Assembly: GCF_024679245.1 (NCBI RefSeq)
Contig: NC_090177.1
Location: 41,504,018-41,568,017, forward strand
Direction: 5' to 3'
DNA length: 64,000 nt
Origin: Pseudorasbora parva
Lineage: Eukaryota > Chordata > Actinopteri > Cypriniformes > Gobionidae
Shown: positions 37,540 through 64,000 of the stretch, in pieces
How positions within the stretch are numbered: the first letter of the stretch is position 1
Layout: every line of letters starts with the position of its first letter
Made by a program: the position numbers and the translations under genes
The notes under the pieces: generated by a model
What the model was told of the DNA's origin: nothing
Seen by the model: only the letters and a program-made list of their open reading frames with translations
Database searches by the model: none

Positions 37540-37933
37540 CCTTGTAGCAACTCAATGTAATACCTGCACATAATGTACAAAGTATTACATTATTATTACA
37601 ATGAAATGTTCATAATGTAATGATTTTCTCAAAATGTAATAATTAGTATAATAGTTACTATTAGTATAATAGTGTTCCATTACAGTACATTTTTAAACAT
37701 CTAAATCCAGTCTTAAACTACTTGCGAAAATGCAACATTTAAATAATCATGTAACTATTATTATTATTATTATTACTGTATTTTTATTAAACAAAGCATT
37801 GGTATTAATTTATAGTAAATTTAAAAAAAAATCTAAATCCAGATAAATTAAATCAGAACTTTTGCACCTTTAAACTAATACTACTTGTAGGCAAGTTAAG
37901 ACTGGATTTATTAGAATACCAATTCTTTGTTTA

Positions 37934-37987
<54 letters not shown>

Positions 37988-38280
37988 GCATGAATATTTA
38001 AATCTGTTGCCTTTCACAGGTAGTCAGGCTGGATTTAGGTGTTTTTTAAATATACTCTAAGGGAATACATTTTTTATGTTTTAAAAGAGATTACTATATT
38101 GAAAATATTACATGTTTTTGATTTTTAAATGCAATACATTTCTCATAATGTAAAAACTGTTGTTACATTATGAGCTCAAGATTTTATGGTTTGAGAAAAT
38201 TAATACATTATGAACATTACAATGAGACAATAATACTTACTGCATTGAGTGCAATTATTATATTATGAGCTGCTACACAC
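37540..38280. mobile_element. AT-rich foldback element downstream of rnf114
   Basis: Left TTGTAGCAACTCAATGTAAT and right end reverse-complemented GTGTAGCAGCTCATAATATA are related, and the interior is a series of inverted blocks (CATAATGTAATGATTTTCTC against GAGAAAATTAATACATTATG; AAATCCAGTCTTAAACTA against GTTAAGACTGGATTT). An (ATA)n microsatellite lies at 37938-37987. Lies in the likely 3' flank or 3' UTR of rnf114. Confidence 0.65.
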
Positions 38281-38773
38281 TTCCAACAAGTGTAAAACTG
38301 AACTGCTTCTTAAAACAACTAAATAATACAACAAAAAACAACGGTCAGAAAATGCTTATTCCTTTGTTTCCCAAACTGCCTCAGAATTGGCTGTCACAAT
38401 GATAATCCATAAAAGGAAAGAAAAAACCTTTAAAAAGCCATTGTTTCAGTGCTAAAATCTGCTATACAAACTTTACTATACAAACAAAATAACATAACAT
38501 TTGAATTAATTATAGATTGCCAGAATATTTTTCTATATTTTGACAGCTACTAATGTGTATGGTTATGTTTTTTATGATATATGAGATATGACTGAATAAG
38601 CAAATCATCAAAATTACACAAATGTGAACTTTGGCATTACCAAAACGTGTGTATGTATAATAATATATCTGAATAGCCCTGAATCCCTTTGTAGCTTGTT
38701 GATTTGAATAAGCATCATCAGTAGTTTTTGGTCGTGTTGTTAAGTTTGGCCTGGGGTCCATGTGTCCCTCACA

Positions 38774-54888
<16,115 letters not shown>

Positions 54889-55000
54889 GTCTGCTGCGCT
54901 GTGTTTGTTCCGTGTTCTTGAACTCCAGTCCGGTGAGATTCACTGTCGGGATGGGAGGAGCAAAAACTCAGCTGATCTCATGCACACGCACGAGAAAATA
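54889..55000 (-). promoter_or_regulatory. rnf114: rnf114 5' UTR / proximal promoter (putative)
   Basis: The bases just upstream of the start (GCAGCAGAC before ATG; CCCATCCCGACAGTGAATCT further up) are non-repetitive and lie between the coding start and the transposon nest. No TATA box is evident. A transcription start cannot be placed. Confidence 0.35.
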
Positions 55001-55864
55001 CATCATTACAGACAGATCTGACTAATCACAAAAGGCCTCGGAGGTTAACCAAATGAGTAAAAGATGGCACATGTGTAGCGTGTGCGTGTTCCGTCTTTTA
55101 ATGAAGAGTTATGAGCGCGATATTGCTGCTAGTAGTATCCGACTCATGAACGAATCAATTGAACCAGTTCTTTTAAATGATTCGGAAGGCGTGAATGTGA
55201 AAATCATGAATCACTCGAATGCGAGGTAGAATCACTAGTGTAGTATGGCAAGCCGGTTTGGCTTTTATTCCTTCACACAGGATATGAATTCTTGATAACA
55301 ATTAAATTGTCACAAGTTAAAATGCTCATTCTTGATCAACAATTGAATTTCAACTTGTAAAAACTCTTGATATCAGTAACTGTATCTTCGCTAGTTAGAA
55401 GGCACCACAGTCTGCCTGCCATTCAATTTCAATTGTTCATATCAGTAATTGAATTCTTGACGTCAACATTTAACATTTCTAATATCAAGAATTTAAGTGT
55501 TGAATCAATATAATTTCAGATATCTAAAATCTTGTGTGAATATATTGCGCTATTCAAGCTAGGGATGGGCATGATTAATCAATGATAATTGATTGTTAAA
55601 ATTTTCATCGATCACATTAATTTTTTGTTGATTAATCTAATGCTTTTGTATAATGCATGCAGGTTGCATTGCGTAGTGTGAGTCTTGAAGCAATTCAATG
55701 AAATTCACTGTGTTGCAGCAATTAAATATTTTACCACCAGGGTGCAATATTTGACACCGTGCTCGGTTATATGTGATCCGTTTTGATTTTAAAAGAATTA
55801 CTCATGAAGATAAGTGTGGCGTGGGACCATTTTGATTTAAAAAGCAAAATAGTTCACTGCATAC

Positions 55865-56522
55865 TAGGGATGCGCGGTATACCGGTACTGGAAAAATACA
55901 GGTATATATTTTATTTAAAACGGTACAATATCATGATTTTGCACATTTCGGTATATGCTGCTGTTCCGAAGTTCACCGCTAGATGGCAGCGCGCTACCCA
56001 AACTGACCCGAAACAACCGGCAAATGTGACAACATAGACAAACAAAATGGATAAAGCAGTTGAATCTCACTCAAGATGCCCAAAACGAATTAATAAAGAG
56101 AGGAGTAGAAGTGAAATTTGTAATTACTTTGCTTATAAAACTGATGAAGAGCCATCAAGCCTAGCCAAGCATATGTCACTATCCTGACTTTAAGACTTCT
56201 GAAGAGATCGACAGGTCAGTGATCATTCAAACCATCTCATTTAGACATTTATTTTCTTTTAACACTGATCAACACACACACACACACACACACACACAGC
56301 CTAACATAAGATCGAATATCACAATCTCCAGCTTTCGTTTCAACCAATGACATTTAGATCTCATAATATTTGCATGCGTACAATTGCACTATTTACATCC
56401 GCGTTAGACACAACCGCCTGTGTTTATGTGAATACTCACTAAAGACGGACATTTGTACATAATTCTGTGTATTTGACTGTTTAAGGAAACTTAATGTGTA
56501 ATGTGCGAGCTTTAAGTTACAG

Positions 56523-56555
<33 letters not shown>

Positions 56556-56987
56556 GTTGTTATGAGCTCATATCTCCTGTAACTGTTATTGCGAAATGCT
56601 ATAAAATCGCTTAAATGATTTGCGTTATCCATCCCGAGACGAGCGTGAAATGTTATATCGGATTGTGCAGATTGCTTTAGTGTAGTGCAACGTCTTTTGA
56701 AACCAGAAGCAATTTGCTCATTTTGAGAGATATTTTCCTGAAATTATTTATCTCAAGAAAGTTTTCAAATGACTGATTTGATGTGATAAGCTTTGCTGAT
56801 TAATTTACTAATAAACATTTGTGGTTATTTCCCACTTTATAAACTCAAAACTTGCATAATTGAACTCATTCGCGTGCAATATACCCGCGCTAATATCAGA
56901 CCGTGTGGTATCGATTTAATATCTGTACTTCGGTATTAGATTGTGGTACCGTACCGAAGCTAAAATTGTGGTATCGAGCCATCCCTA
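55865..56987. mobile_element. Innermost hAT-type MITE
   Basis: Ends TAGGGATGCGCGGTATACCG and, reverse-complemented right end, TAGGGATGGCTCGATACCAC; perfect 8-bp duplication CTGCATAC (55857-55864, 56988-56995). 1123 bp; holds (CA)n at 56271-56298 and (GT)n at 56524-56554. Confidence 0.93.
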
Positions 56988-57653
56988 CTGCATACATTGC
57001 AATGCACAACACAAAACACGGCCACGACTCAAATGATCTACCACTTAAACAAAGTGCATCCGTCCCTCACTGTAAAAAAATTCTAGTGCTTTCAACTAAT
57101 TATTATTTAGTAACTAGTTCCACAGATTCTTTACGTTCACTCAATTTCGTTCTAGAAATTGTTACCTGAATTAATATTTTTTAATTGGCTCAAACTTGAC
57201 TTCAACATTAAAATGTACATTTGCTCAATTATTTTTTTAAGTTAATTGAATTAATAATTTTTAGTTGGCTTAAACTTGACTTCAACTTTAAAATGTACGT
57301 TTACTCAACCTGTTTTTATAATTAATTCAACTAAAACGTTTTAATAAGGGGTTTCATTTTTAAATGGTTTTAATTGTTACTAGAAATTGCAGTGGTGGAA
57401 CTAGTTACAACATGTTATAGTGAGGATAAAAACAAATTAAAGCACATTGTATCATCTGCATTTATAACATTTGGCATACAAACAATACATTTTCATAAGA
57501 ATTAATTTCAAATTTCTTTAAATCATAAAAAAATGACCAAAGCCCTTGTCACTTTTCTATAATGTCTTTAATGCACCTTTAGTTTTGAAACTACACACAC
57601 AGTCAAAGTAGATACAATGGAGCATTCTTGCTACTTGTCAGTGTTTCAGCTGG

Positions 57654-57945
57654 TAAAGGGATAGTTCACCAAAAATGAAAATTCTGTCCTCATTTATTCG
57701 CCCTCATGTTGCTCAAATCCTGTGTAATTTTCTTTGTTCTGCTGAACACAAAATAAGATTTTTGGAAGAATGTTTGTAACCAAGCAGATAGAGCAGGTAG
57801 TGATTGGCTGCTCTATCTGCTTTGTTACAAACATTCTTCCAAAAATCTTATTTTGTGTTCAGCAGAATAAAGAAACTCATACAGGTTTGGAACAACATGA
57901 GGGTAAATGACAGAATTTTCATTTTTGGGTTAACTATCCCTTTAA
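57654..57945. mobile_element. Foldback MITE, TAAAGGGATAGTTCACC ends
   Basis: Near-perfect hairpin: AACACAAAATAAGATTTTTG with GAAGAATGTTTGTAAC pairs with its complement at 57805-57865. Ends TAAAGGGATAGTTCACC and GGTTAACTATCCCTTTAA. The clearest example of this family here. Confidence 0.9.
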
Positions 57946-58840
57946 GAAGAACTGACTTGCTTGGATGAGAAACTTTGCAATGACAAAGCATCAATGGATA
58001 TCTTGGTCACACCCTGTTGGAGAAAGAAAGAGAAAAAAAAATATTCTTTGTACATTTTATCAATATTACGAATTTACTTGCATATGTGATTAAACTAAAG
58101 TTTAGAATTCGTCCCACTTGTGAGGACGATGAAATGAGTGCCATTTTATCATAGTATTCATGGTTATGTTGTTCCCTTAATTTACGGGACAATTTCAAAA
58201 GCTGAAACGCGAAAAAAATCACGTTCAACACAACCACGTAACGTTAACTTTAAATAGCGTGCATTATTTGGCCTACATTAAGTTACACGTTTGACATGTT
58301 TCAGTAAATTTGCACGTATAAAAATCACCACGGCACCTTGGCCTATAGCTAATGAGAGAAAGTTTGTCTGACTCAAAAATAGCACACAACACGCAGAGAT
58401 TAAATCTAAAATACATTATATAGTATTATAGTTTAAAACAAAATAATGTGTTATTACTTACACATGGTTTAAGAGCACATTAATGTAACGTAAATCATTT
58501 ATTCAATGAGTGAACTTGATGTAGACATCACTTAGGCCTAAATAATCCCTATTTCCCTTGCATATATTTACTTCTAATTTACTTCTTACTTCACTTCTAA
58601 CGTTAAATATCCACACAAGCCACAAATATGTTCGACATATTTGTCTGCAGTTTAATCATTAACACTTACCTGACGCGTGAACTGCACCCTCAAAATTGCT
58701 GCTGCTGCCTCTCGGTGAACCTCGCGAAGTCCTTTGATCTGTATCCTTCCGCGGATCAAAGTACTCCAGAGATGCTTCCGGGAAATCAAACGAGCAATAC
58801 AGGTCCTTTCGCGTAGTCAAACAAGCTCTTGTACGTATTC
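57946..58840 (-). other. Possible two-exon minus-strand transcript inside the hAT
   Basis: About 58840-58670 is GC-richer than its surroundings and ends ACGCGTCAG/GTAAGTG, a strong donor; one minus frame through it is open (RKDLYCSFDFPEASLEYFDP) but has no ATG. At 58013 a good acceptor (CTTTCTTTCTCCAACAG) opens a second segment that runs to about 57946. No family is recognised. It could be a captured host exon pair, a non-coding RNA, or chance splice-like sites. Confidence 0.25.
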
Positions 58841-61251
58841 ATTAAAATTAGGCAGATTAAATGCCACAATTAACTACATACGTTCATGAATTATATATGT
58901 ATATTAAATATGTAATATGTAAGTGTTGTAGGATCCATCTTCTCATTATAATGCAGATACCATCATAAACAAAACATCGAAAATACATTTAATTTCACAA
59001 ATATTGTTCTGATATAGGCTATTTTATCAAATGTTTCTAACAGCCCATTTCAACAGCACAAACAAAAATCTATTTACCATAGTAAAATATTGTGTTGGCC
59101 ATATAGGCCTAGCCTACTTTTATAAAATGTTGACTGGATTCGCGTTTATTAGTCCAGTCAACATTTGCAATTCTAAATGTTAACTGGATTTGAAAATATC
59201 AATTAATTTAATGTTTTTCAAATATATTTCTGCAGACTTAATATAATTAGTCTTCTTAACTAAGCACAAGTAAGAAAATTAGTTCAACATATATTTTTTT
59301 GCTCTTCCAACATTTTATTAATTGGAGTTTTAGAGTGTATTAATAAATTACATTTTGATGTTTGAAAGTCTCTAGGCTAACATAAATGCAGATAGTAGTA
59401 ATTGTATTTTTTTTTTTAAACTATCATTTTTGAAATATTGCACCTATTGGAAATATTATGTAGCATATTTTGCCGTCAATGTAGGCTATATATTTATGTT
59501 TAACATGAAGTATAGGCCTTCCCTGTACGTCACCTAGCAACGGCGCCGACGCGTCAGATACTCTTCTATTGTGCAAAGGCATAGAAAACGCCACGCAGCA
59601 GACACGCTACAGAAACGCATATGCACGCGGACATACTGTATGTTCGGTTTGGCTAACTGAGCGTAGTTTAACTGTCTGCCACAAGTTGATCTTGTAATAA
59701 AGGTTTCATTGAGAAAAAATACACTGTGCAGTTGTATTTGTTGCATTTTTAAATTATTATAGTTAAATCAGTAATTTTATTATTAAAATATTAATGATTA
59801 ATCGATAGTCCATCGTTAATTCTCCCAATGATTGACTAAGGAAATTGAATCGAACGCAAATCCCTAATTCAAGCGTAGTTGTACGCTTGAACATCTTGAG
59901 TTTACTCGCTTCATCAACAGATGGAAATTCGCATCATGGAAGGGGCTTCTGGCAGGCGGCTCGTCTCGTTGTGAAATGGCTGATATGGATTGTTTTAAAA
60001 TATGCGAATAAACGCAATTTGTCGGCTTTAACTAGCTTGTAGTCTCAATAGGCTATGTATAGCTCAAATTGAGTGAAGAGCATTTTTTACAACTTACCAG
60101 ATTGTCCGACCTCCTTACTCACTTTCTTCCAAGCAAGATCCTTTTTATTCCTGTTTCTATAAATTACGAAGATGTATTGTACAGCTCTGGGTATCCACAT
60201 ATGATTTTGTCCTCATTGTTGTCACTACTAAAGCAAACTCCTGATCGGTTACCGCCAGGGTTTTTTTTTACCACCAGGTTTTTTTAACGTATTTGCGTAT
60301 GGCAGAGTATGGCAGTTGCCATACCCTAGCATTTAGACAAGCAGGGGAAATAAACGGCTTATGATGCTTCTCACTAGTTCTGTTGCAGCTTTGAAAAGTA
60401 CATTTAAACTTAACCCCATGTCCTAACCAGACACGATGCAACAAGATTTTTAACCGCAAACCAAACTCGATCTGAGATCAATCAAAAATCACAGCCAATC
60501 AGAAGAGCGTGTGGGCAGGCTCTCTGCAAGCACACTGATTGCATTCACAACGAAATTGATAAGTACAATATCAAATTCCTAAATTGTACACAATTTTAAC
60601 ATGATTAAAAATACATGCTGATTGACTGAAACATTTTTTTTAAATCATAGAATACACTTGTGTGTTCACCTTGACAGTTTGAACATAGTTGTTTCCTTTA
60701 TTTTATTTTCAAGATCTGAGGTAAATTATTTATTGTTGTGTTCAGTAAGGCTATGTCTATAAAGGTCACGAAAAATGATATTCAAACTCACTTTAAATTA
60801 TTTTTTACATTAAATAAAGCACATCATTTGTTCAGCACTTGTCATATTTTTTATTTTGTCTTAGCCATAATGCTGCAGAGACTAGCTAGGTTAGGACACA
60901 GTGAAGGCTTATTTCAGAATTTGGATTGTTGTTAAGTCTGTTGAGTTCTTTTAGTGAATTTTGTCCATATTTTGTTAAGATAATGATATTTTTTGGGATT
61001 ATTGGCGTATCATGCCATAGCCTATTCTAGGTTTTTGTGAAACGCCACCACTGGTTAATGCGGCGTGAATCTCTGCCAAACTTCTTTTTTTTTTTTTACT
61101 TGCGTGATTCACAAATGCCTGAACCGCTCATTTCGTACCATTTGTACCGCCTCATTTGCGCTTAGCATGAGCATTTTAACTAGTGAAAATTGAATTGTTG
61201 ATATCAAGAATTCATTCAGGGAATTAATAAAAGTACATCTGGCTTGCCATA

Positions 61252-61480
61252 ACTTTTTAAGAGCGTCAACTGGTGGTTGAGAAAGGTAAACAATGTAACA
61301 TTTGAGCTGTCAACTGGAATGACAGCAACTGCATTATCACTGAATATTTATACAACTACAGTCCTACGGTAACTGAAAACCACTCAGTGTTTGAGCAAAT
61401 TTTGTTAAAAGTAGGCTACAAAAAAGAGGACGTTGAACGCAGCAGCGCAGGGACTTCTGGGAACTATTTTAAGCGGTGAC
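61252..61480. other. Short intergenic spacer
   Basis: Unique sequence between the transposon nest and the candidate promoter; no gene seen. Confidence 0.3.
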
Positions 61481-61539
61481 TCCAATGAATCGAATCATGT
61501 AGCCGAACCGACTCGGTGAATGAATCGGAGATTTGAACG

Positions 61540-61630
61540 CTAGTTCCATCTGCAGCCTGCAGCCTCGGGAGCGCGCAGAGGAGGCAGTGTGACGCATGCG
61601 CAGTGCGGCGTTGGGGATTTCCAGCGGAAC
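61540..61630 (+). promoter_or_regulatory. CpG-rich promoter/5' UTR with NRF1-like site
   Basis: A CpG-dense block (GAGCGCGCAGAGG, GACGCATGCGCAGTGCGGCG) stands out in AT-rich surroundings. CATGCGCA at 61595-61602 fits the NRF1 core GCGCATGCGC, typical of TATA-less housekeeping promoters. Confidence 0.5.
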
Positions 61631-61636
61631 ATGAAG
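61631..61636 (+). CDS. Candidate first coding exon end of a divergent gene
   Basis: GCGGAACATGAAG/GTAAGTG: an ATG in a fair start context (A at -3), two codons, then a strong donor at 61637. It directly follows the CpG/NRF1-like block. The gene is not identified. It may equally be a 5' UTR exon with a chance ATG. Mammalian gene order would make spata2 the divergent neighbour of rnf114, but two codons cannot test that. Confidence 0.35.
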
Positions 61637-62159
61637 GTAAGTGTCGCTGGATGATGGGGAGGAGGGCGGCTCATTAATGGTGCCCAGCACTACACGACAC
61701 TGAACGGGCATGTTTACAATCACGTCTCGCTGTTATTGAGGTAATTAAAAAGTAATTGTTGGATGGTGTATGGTTAAATTATGTGGTGTGTGGGTTTACA
61801 GGGCCCTGCAAATGCGCTAATGTTAGCAGTGGTGTGCTAACTGCATCTGATAGCTGCCATAGATGGGGTTGAAACGAGTTAGACTAGAGTAACGACTTCT
61901 TTAATGTCTATCCCTTTAATAAACACCAGGTAAGAGAGCAGATCGGACTGTCTGGGGCTTTGACACATTTATTTACTAAGTAAACGAGACTCATATTAGC
62001 TTTGTTGCTAACACACGTCGCTGTTTGTCACTGTAGCAATGCAATGTTAGGCAGAAATCATCATGTGTTAACTTCACTGTTCTCTACGAACCCTGAGTTG
62101 TGTTTTTTATTTTATTTTTTTACCTTTCCATGTTCATTAAGATATTGTGATTTTATCAT

Positions 62160-62985
62160 AGGATGATATCCTGATGTAGATAGATAGATAGATAGATGAA
62201 TAGATGTAAAGTGTGGCGTATAGTGTATGTATATGTGTGACTGTCAGTTGCCAGCCTAACCAATGAGCAATGAAGTAGTTTGTGATATAATACATACAAC
62301 CAAAATGTATTCAGACACCTTCAAAATTTCCTCACATTATCACAGTTTGTTTGCTATAGTTGAGAGAATTGTAATAAAATATGACAATAACTGTTAAACT
62401 GTGTCAGAGCAAATTCATCTTGATAATGTCAGATAACTTTAATAGAAAAAGCAAAACATGGTCAGGTCAAAGTGTCTGAATCATTTTGGTCCCAACTTTT
62501 TATCAACTTTACTGGTAGTCCACTGTATAATTTGTCACAGTTTAATTTATTTTGCTATCCTCACTTACATAAATGTAATTATAGTGCCCTGTTCACATCA
62601 GTGAAACATTACATCTGCTGTCTGAATAATGTCTGATTTGACTCTATGTCAAAGGCAGACCGGTCGAAAGTTTAGTCCATTTTGCAGTAATTTTTGATTT
62701 AAATTATAATGCCATATTCCCAGTGTATATATATTATGTTGCCTGCAAAAAAATAATAAAAAAACATTATTTTGTTTCCCAAATACATGCCTACATGTTA
62801 ATGGCTGTTAGTGGAGGATAATTATTTTTGTAATGGCGTCTTCCAGCAGGAGCTAACTTTCAAACTTTGCTCTCAGTTCAACCCATATGTCATTATATTT
62901 CCCAGATTTACACAAATGTCCATTCACAAAAGCTCAGAAGATAAAAAAAGAGCTTCCATCTAAGCCTAACTAGGTGTGTAATGAT
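62160..62985. other. Intronic or intergenic DNA with repeat fragments
   Basis: Short (GATA)n at 62177-62197. 62290-62530 (AACCAAAATGTATTCAGACA, GTGTCTGAATCATTTTGGTC) is a decayed piece of a fish DNA repeat with inverted blocks. No coding block seen. Confidence 0.4.
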
Positions 62986-63300
62986 ATACATGCCACGATT
63001 CAATATAAATTGCGATACTGAACTCACAATATCATACTATCGCGATATTTAAAACTGACATGGAGAGGTATTTTGTTGTTATAATAAAAATAATATTATT
63101 TTATTAGTATCATGATCCAGAAATATTCCTCTATTGCATAATTATAAATTATATTCAACAGTGTATAGTAGTTTAATGTTGCTGAAACTCAGTAAACTTA
63201 AAAAAAAAAAAGTGTGTGTGTGGGGGGAGGGGGTTACCATGCATATCTCAATATGACGATAATTATGGAATAATTATTTTGACCACTATATCACAAATAT
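62986..63300. mobile_element. Decayed hAT-like fragment
   Basis: GTGTGTAATGATATACATGC with CACGATTCAATATAAATTGCG and ATCGCGATATT motifs resembles hAT subterminal sequence; one terminus only, no duplication. Confidence 0.35.
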
Positions 63301-63372
63301 GCTCATTCTCATGGCCTGATTTGGTCTTTTTGTGATGCACGCTTGCACTGTGACCTAGCTCTTTTGTTGCAG

Positions 63373-63386
63373 GAAAATAAACTGAG
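63373..63386 (+). CDS. Candidate 14-nt microexon
   Basis: CTCTTTTGTTGCAG/GAAAATAAACTGAG/GTAAGCC: a strong pyrimidine-rich acceptor and a good donor enclose 14 nt. Joined to the ATGAAG above it would read MKENKL and leave phase 2. No product recognised; chance is possible. Confidence 0.3.
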
Positions 63387-63601
63387 GTAAGCCAAAAATG
63401 TCAATACTGTAGTGCCAACTTGTCTGGGAAACATATACTTTTGAACTGTCCAATCTTTAATGCTATGAGACTTTTAGCACAGGTATATTTTAAGAATCTT
63501 TCATAGAATTGTACTAGGTTTGTGCAGGATGAATTTTATAAAATGTTTCTTTTCATTATGTTGTATTTATGATTTGTGACCCAAAACCAGTCATAAGGGT
63601 C

Positions 63602-64000
<399 letters not shown>

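Larger units (their letters stand above)
55560..59866. mobile_element. hAT element nested in the TGGCAAGCC element
   Basis: Ends TAGGGATGGGCATGATTAAT and, reverse-complemented right end, TAGGGATTTGCGTTCGATTC, with AATCAATGAT/CAATCATTGG-type subterminal matches. Perfect 8-bp duplication ATTCAAGC (55552-55559, 59867-59874). 4307 bp; contains a smaller hAT MITE, a foldback MITE and an exon-like pair, but no recognisable hAT transposase. Confidence 0.9.
55246..61249. mobile_element. Outermost element of a three-level nest, TGGCAAGCC ends
   Basis: Left TGGCAAGCCGGTTTGGCTTT and right end reverse-complemented TGGCAAGCCAGATGTACTTT, followed on both sides by TGAATTCTTGATA-type repeats and TTAAAATGCTCAT; TA flanks (55244-55245, 61250-61251). 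Its own DNA is about 1.7 kb (55246-55559 plus 59875-61249); the rest is the inserted hAT. The subterminal zones are full of GAATTCTTGATATCA-like palindromes. No transposase frame recognised. Confidence 0.75.

Noticed and set aside
60069..60935. Frames within the outer transposon (60069-60287, 60738-60935)
   Set aside because: Short, AT-rich, no motif, inside the TGGCAAGCC element.

Overview
This is vertebrate nuclear DNA from a teleost, most likely a cyprinid. That placement is inferred from the density and kinds of DNA transposons (hAT, Tc1/mariner, foldback MITEs built on the TAAAGGGATAGTTCACCC terminus), the long CA/GA/AT microsatellites and the one clear cellular gene. The window is AT-rich, intron-rich and about two-thirds mobile or tandem-repeat DNA. 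Most short open frames in it are chance or transposon debris. || Layout. 1-21130: no recognisable cellular gene; a 42-bp palindromic minisatellite at the very start, then foldback transposons, nested MITEs, LINE tails and a few unique stretches that look like possible conserved non-coding DNA. 21139-26893: a complete hAT transposon with inverted ends, a perfect 8-bp target duplication and a five-exon transposase gene on the minus strand whose three small internal exons are tandem duplicates. 26902-32750: LINE fragment, a 1.1-kb palindromic element, an inactivated Tc1-type element, a tRNA-derived SINE. 32942-36000: a complete, young LTR retrotransposon (374-bp LTRs, 5-bp target duplication) that codes only for a Gag-like protein with a very long Pro/Arg/Val repeat tail. 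38774-54888: rnf114, an E3 ubiquitin ligase gene on the minus strand, six coding exons (666 nt, 221 aa) spread over 16 kb because its introns are packed with transposons and a 29-bp minisatellite. 55246-61249: a three-level nest of transposons directly upstream of rnf114. 61500-64000: a CpG/NRF1-like promoter and a candidate first exon (plus a 14-nt microexon) of a divergent plus-strand gene. || How it fits together. rnf114 makes a RING plus three zinc-finger plus UIM protein that ubiquitinates substrates and binds ubiquitin. If the 6.0-kb transposon nest is removed, the start codon of rnf114 and the candidate start of the plus-strand gene lie only about 740 bp apart, so the two probably once shared a bidirectional promoter. 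The target-site duplications allow the order of many insertions to be read directly from the sequence.
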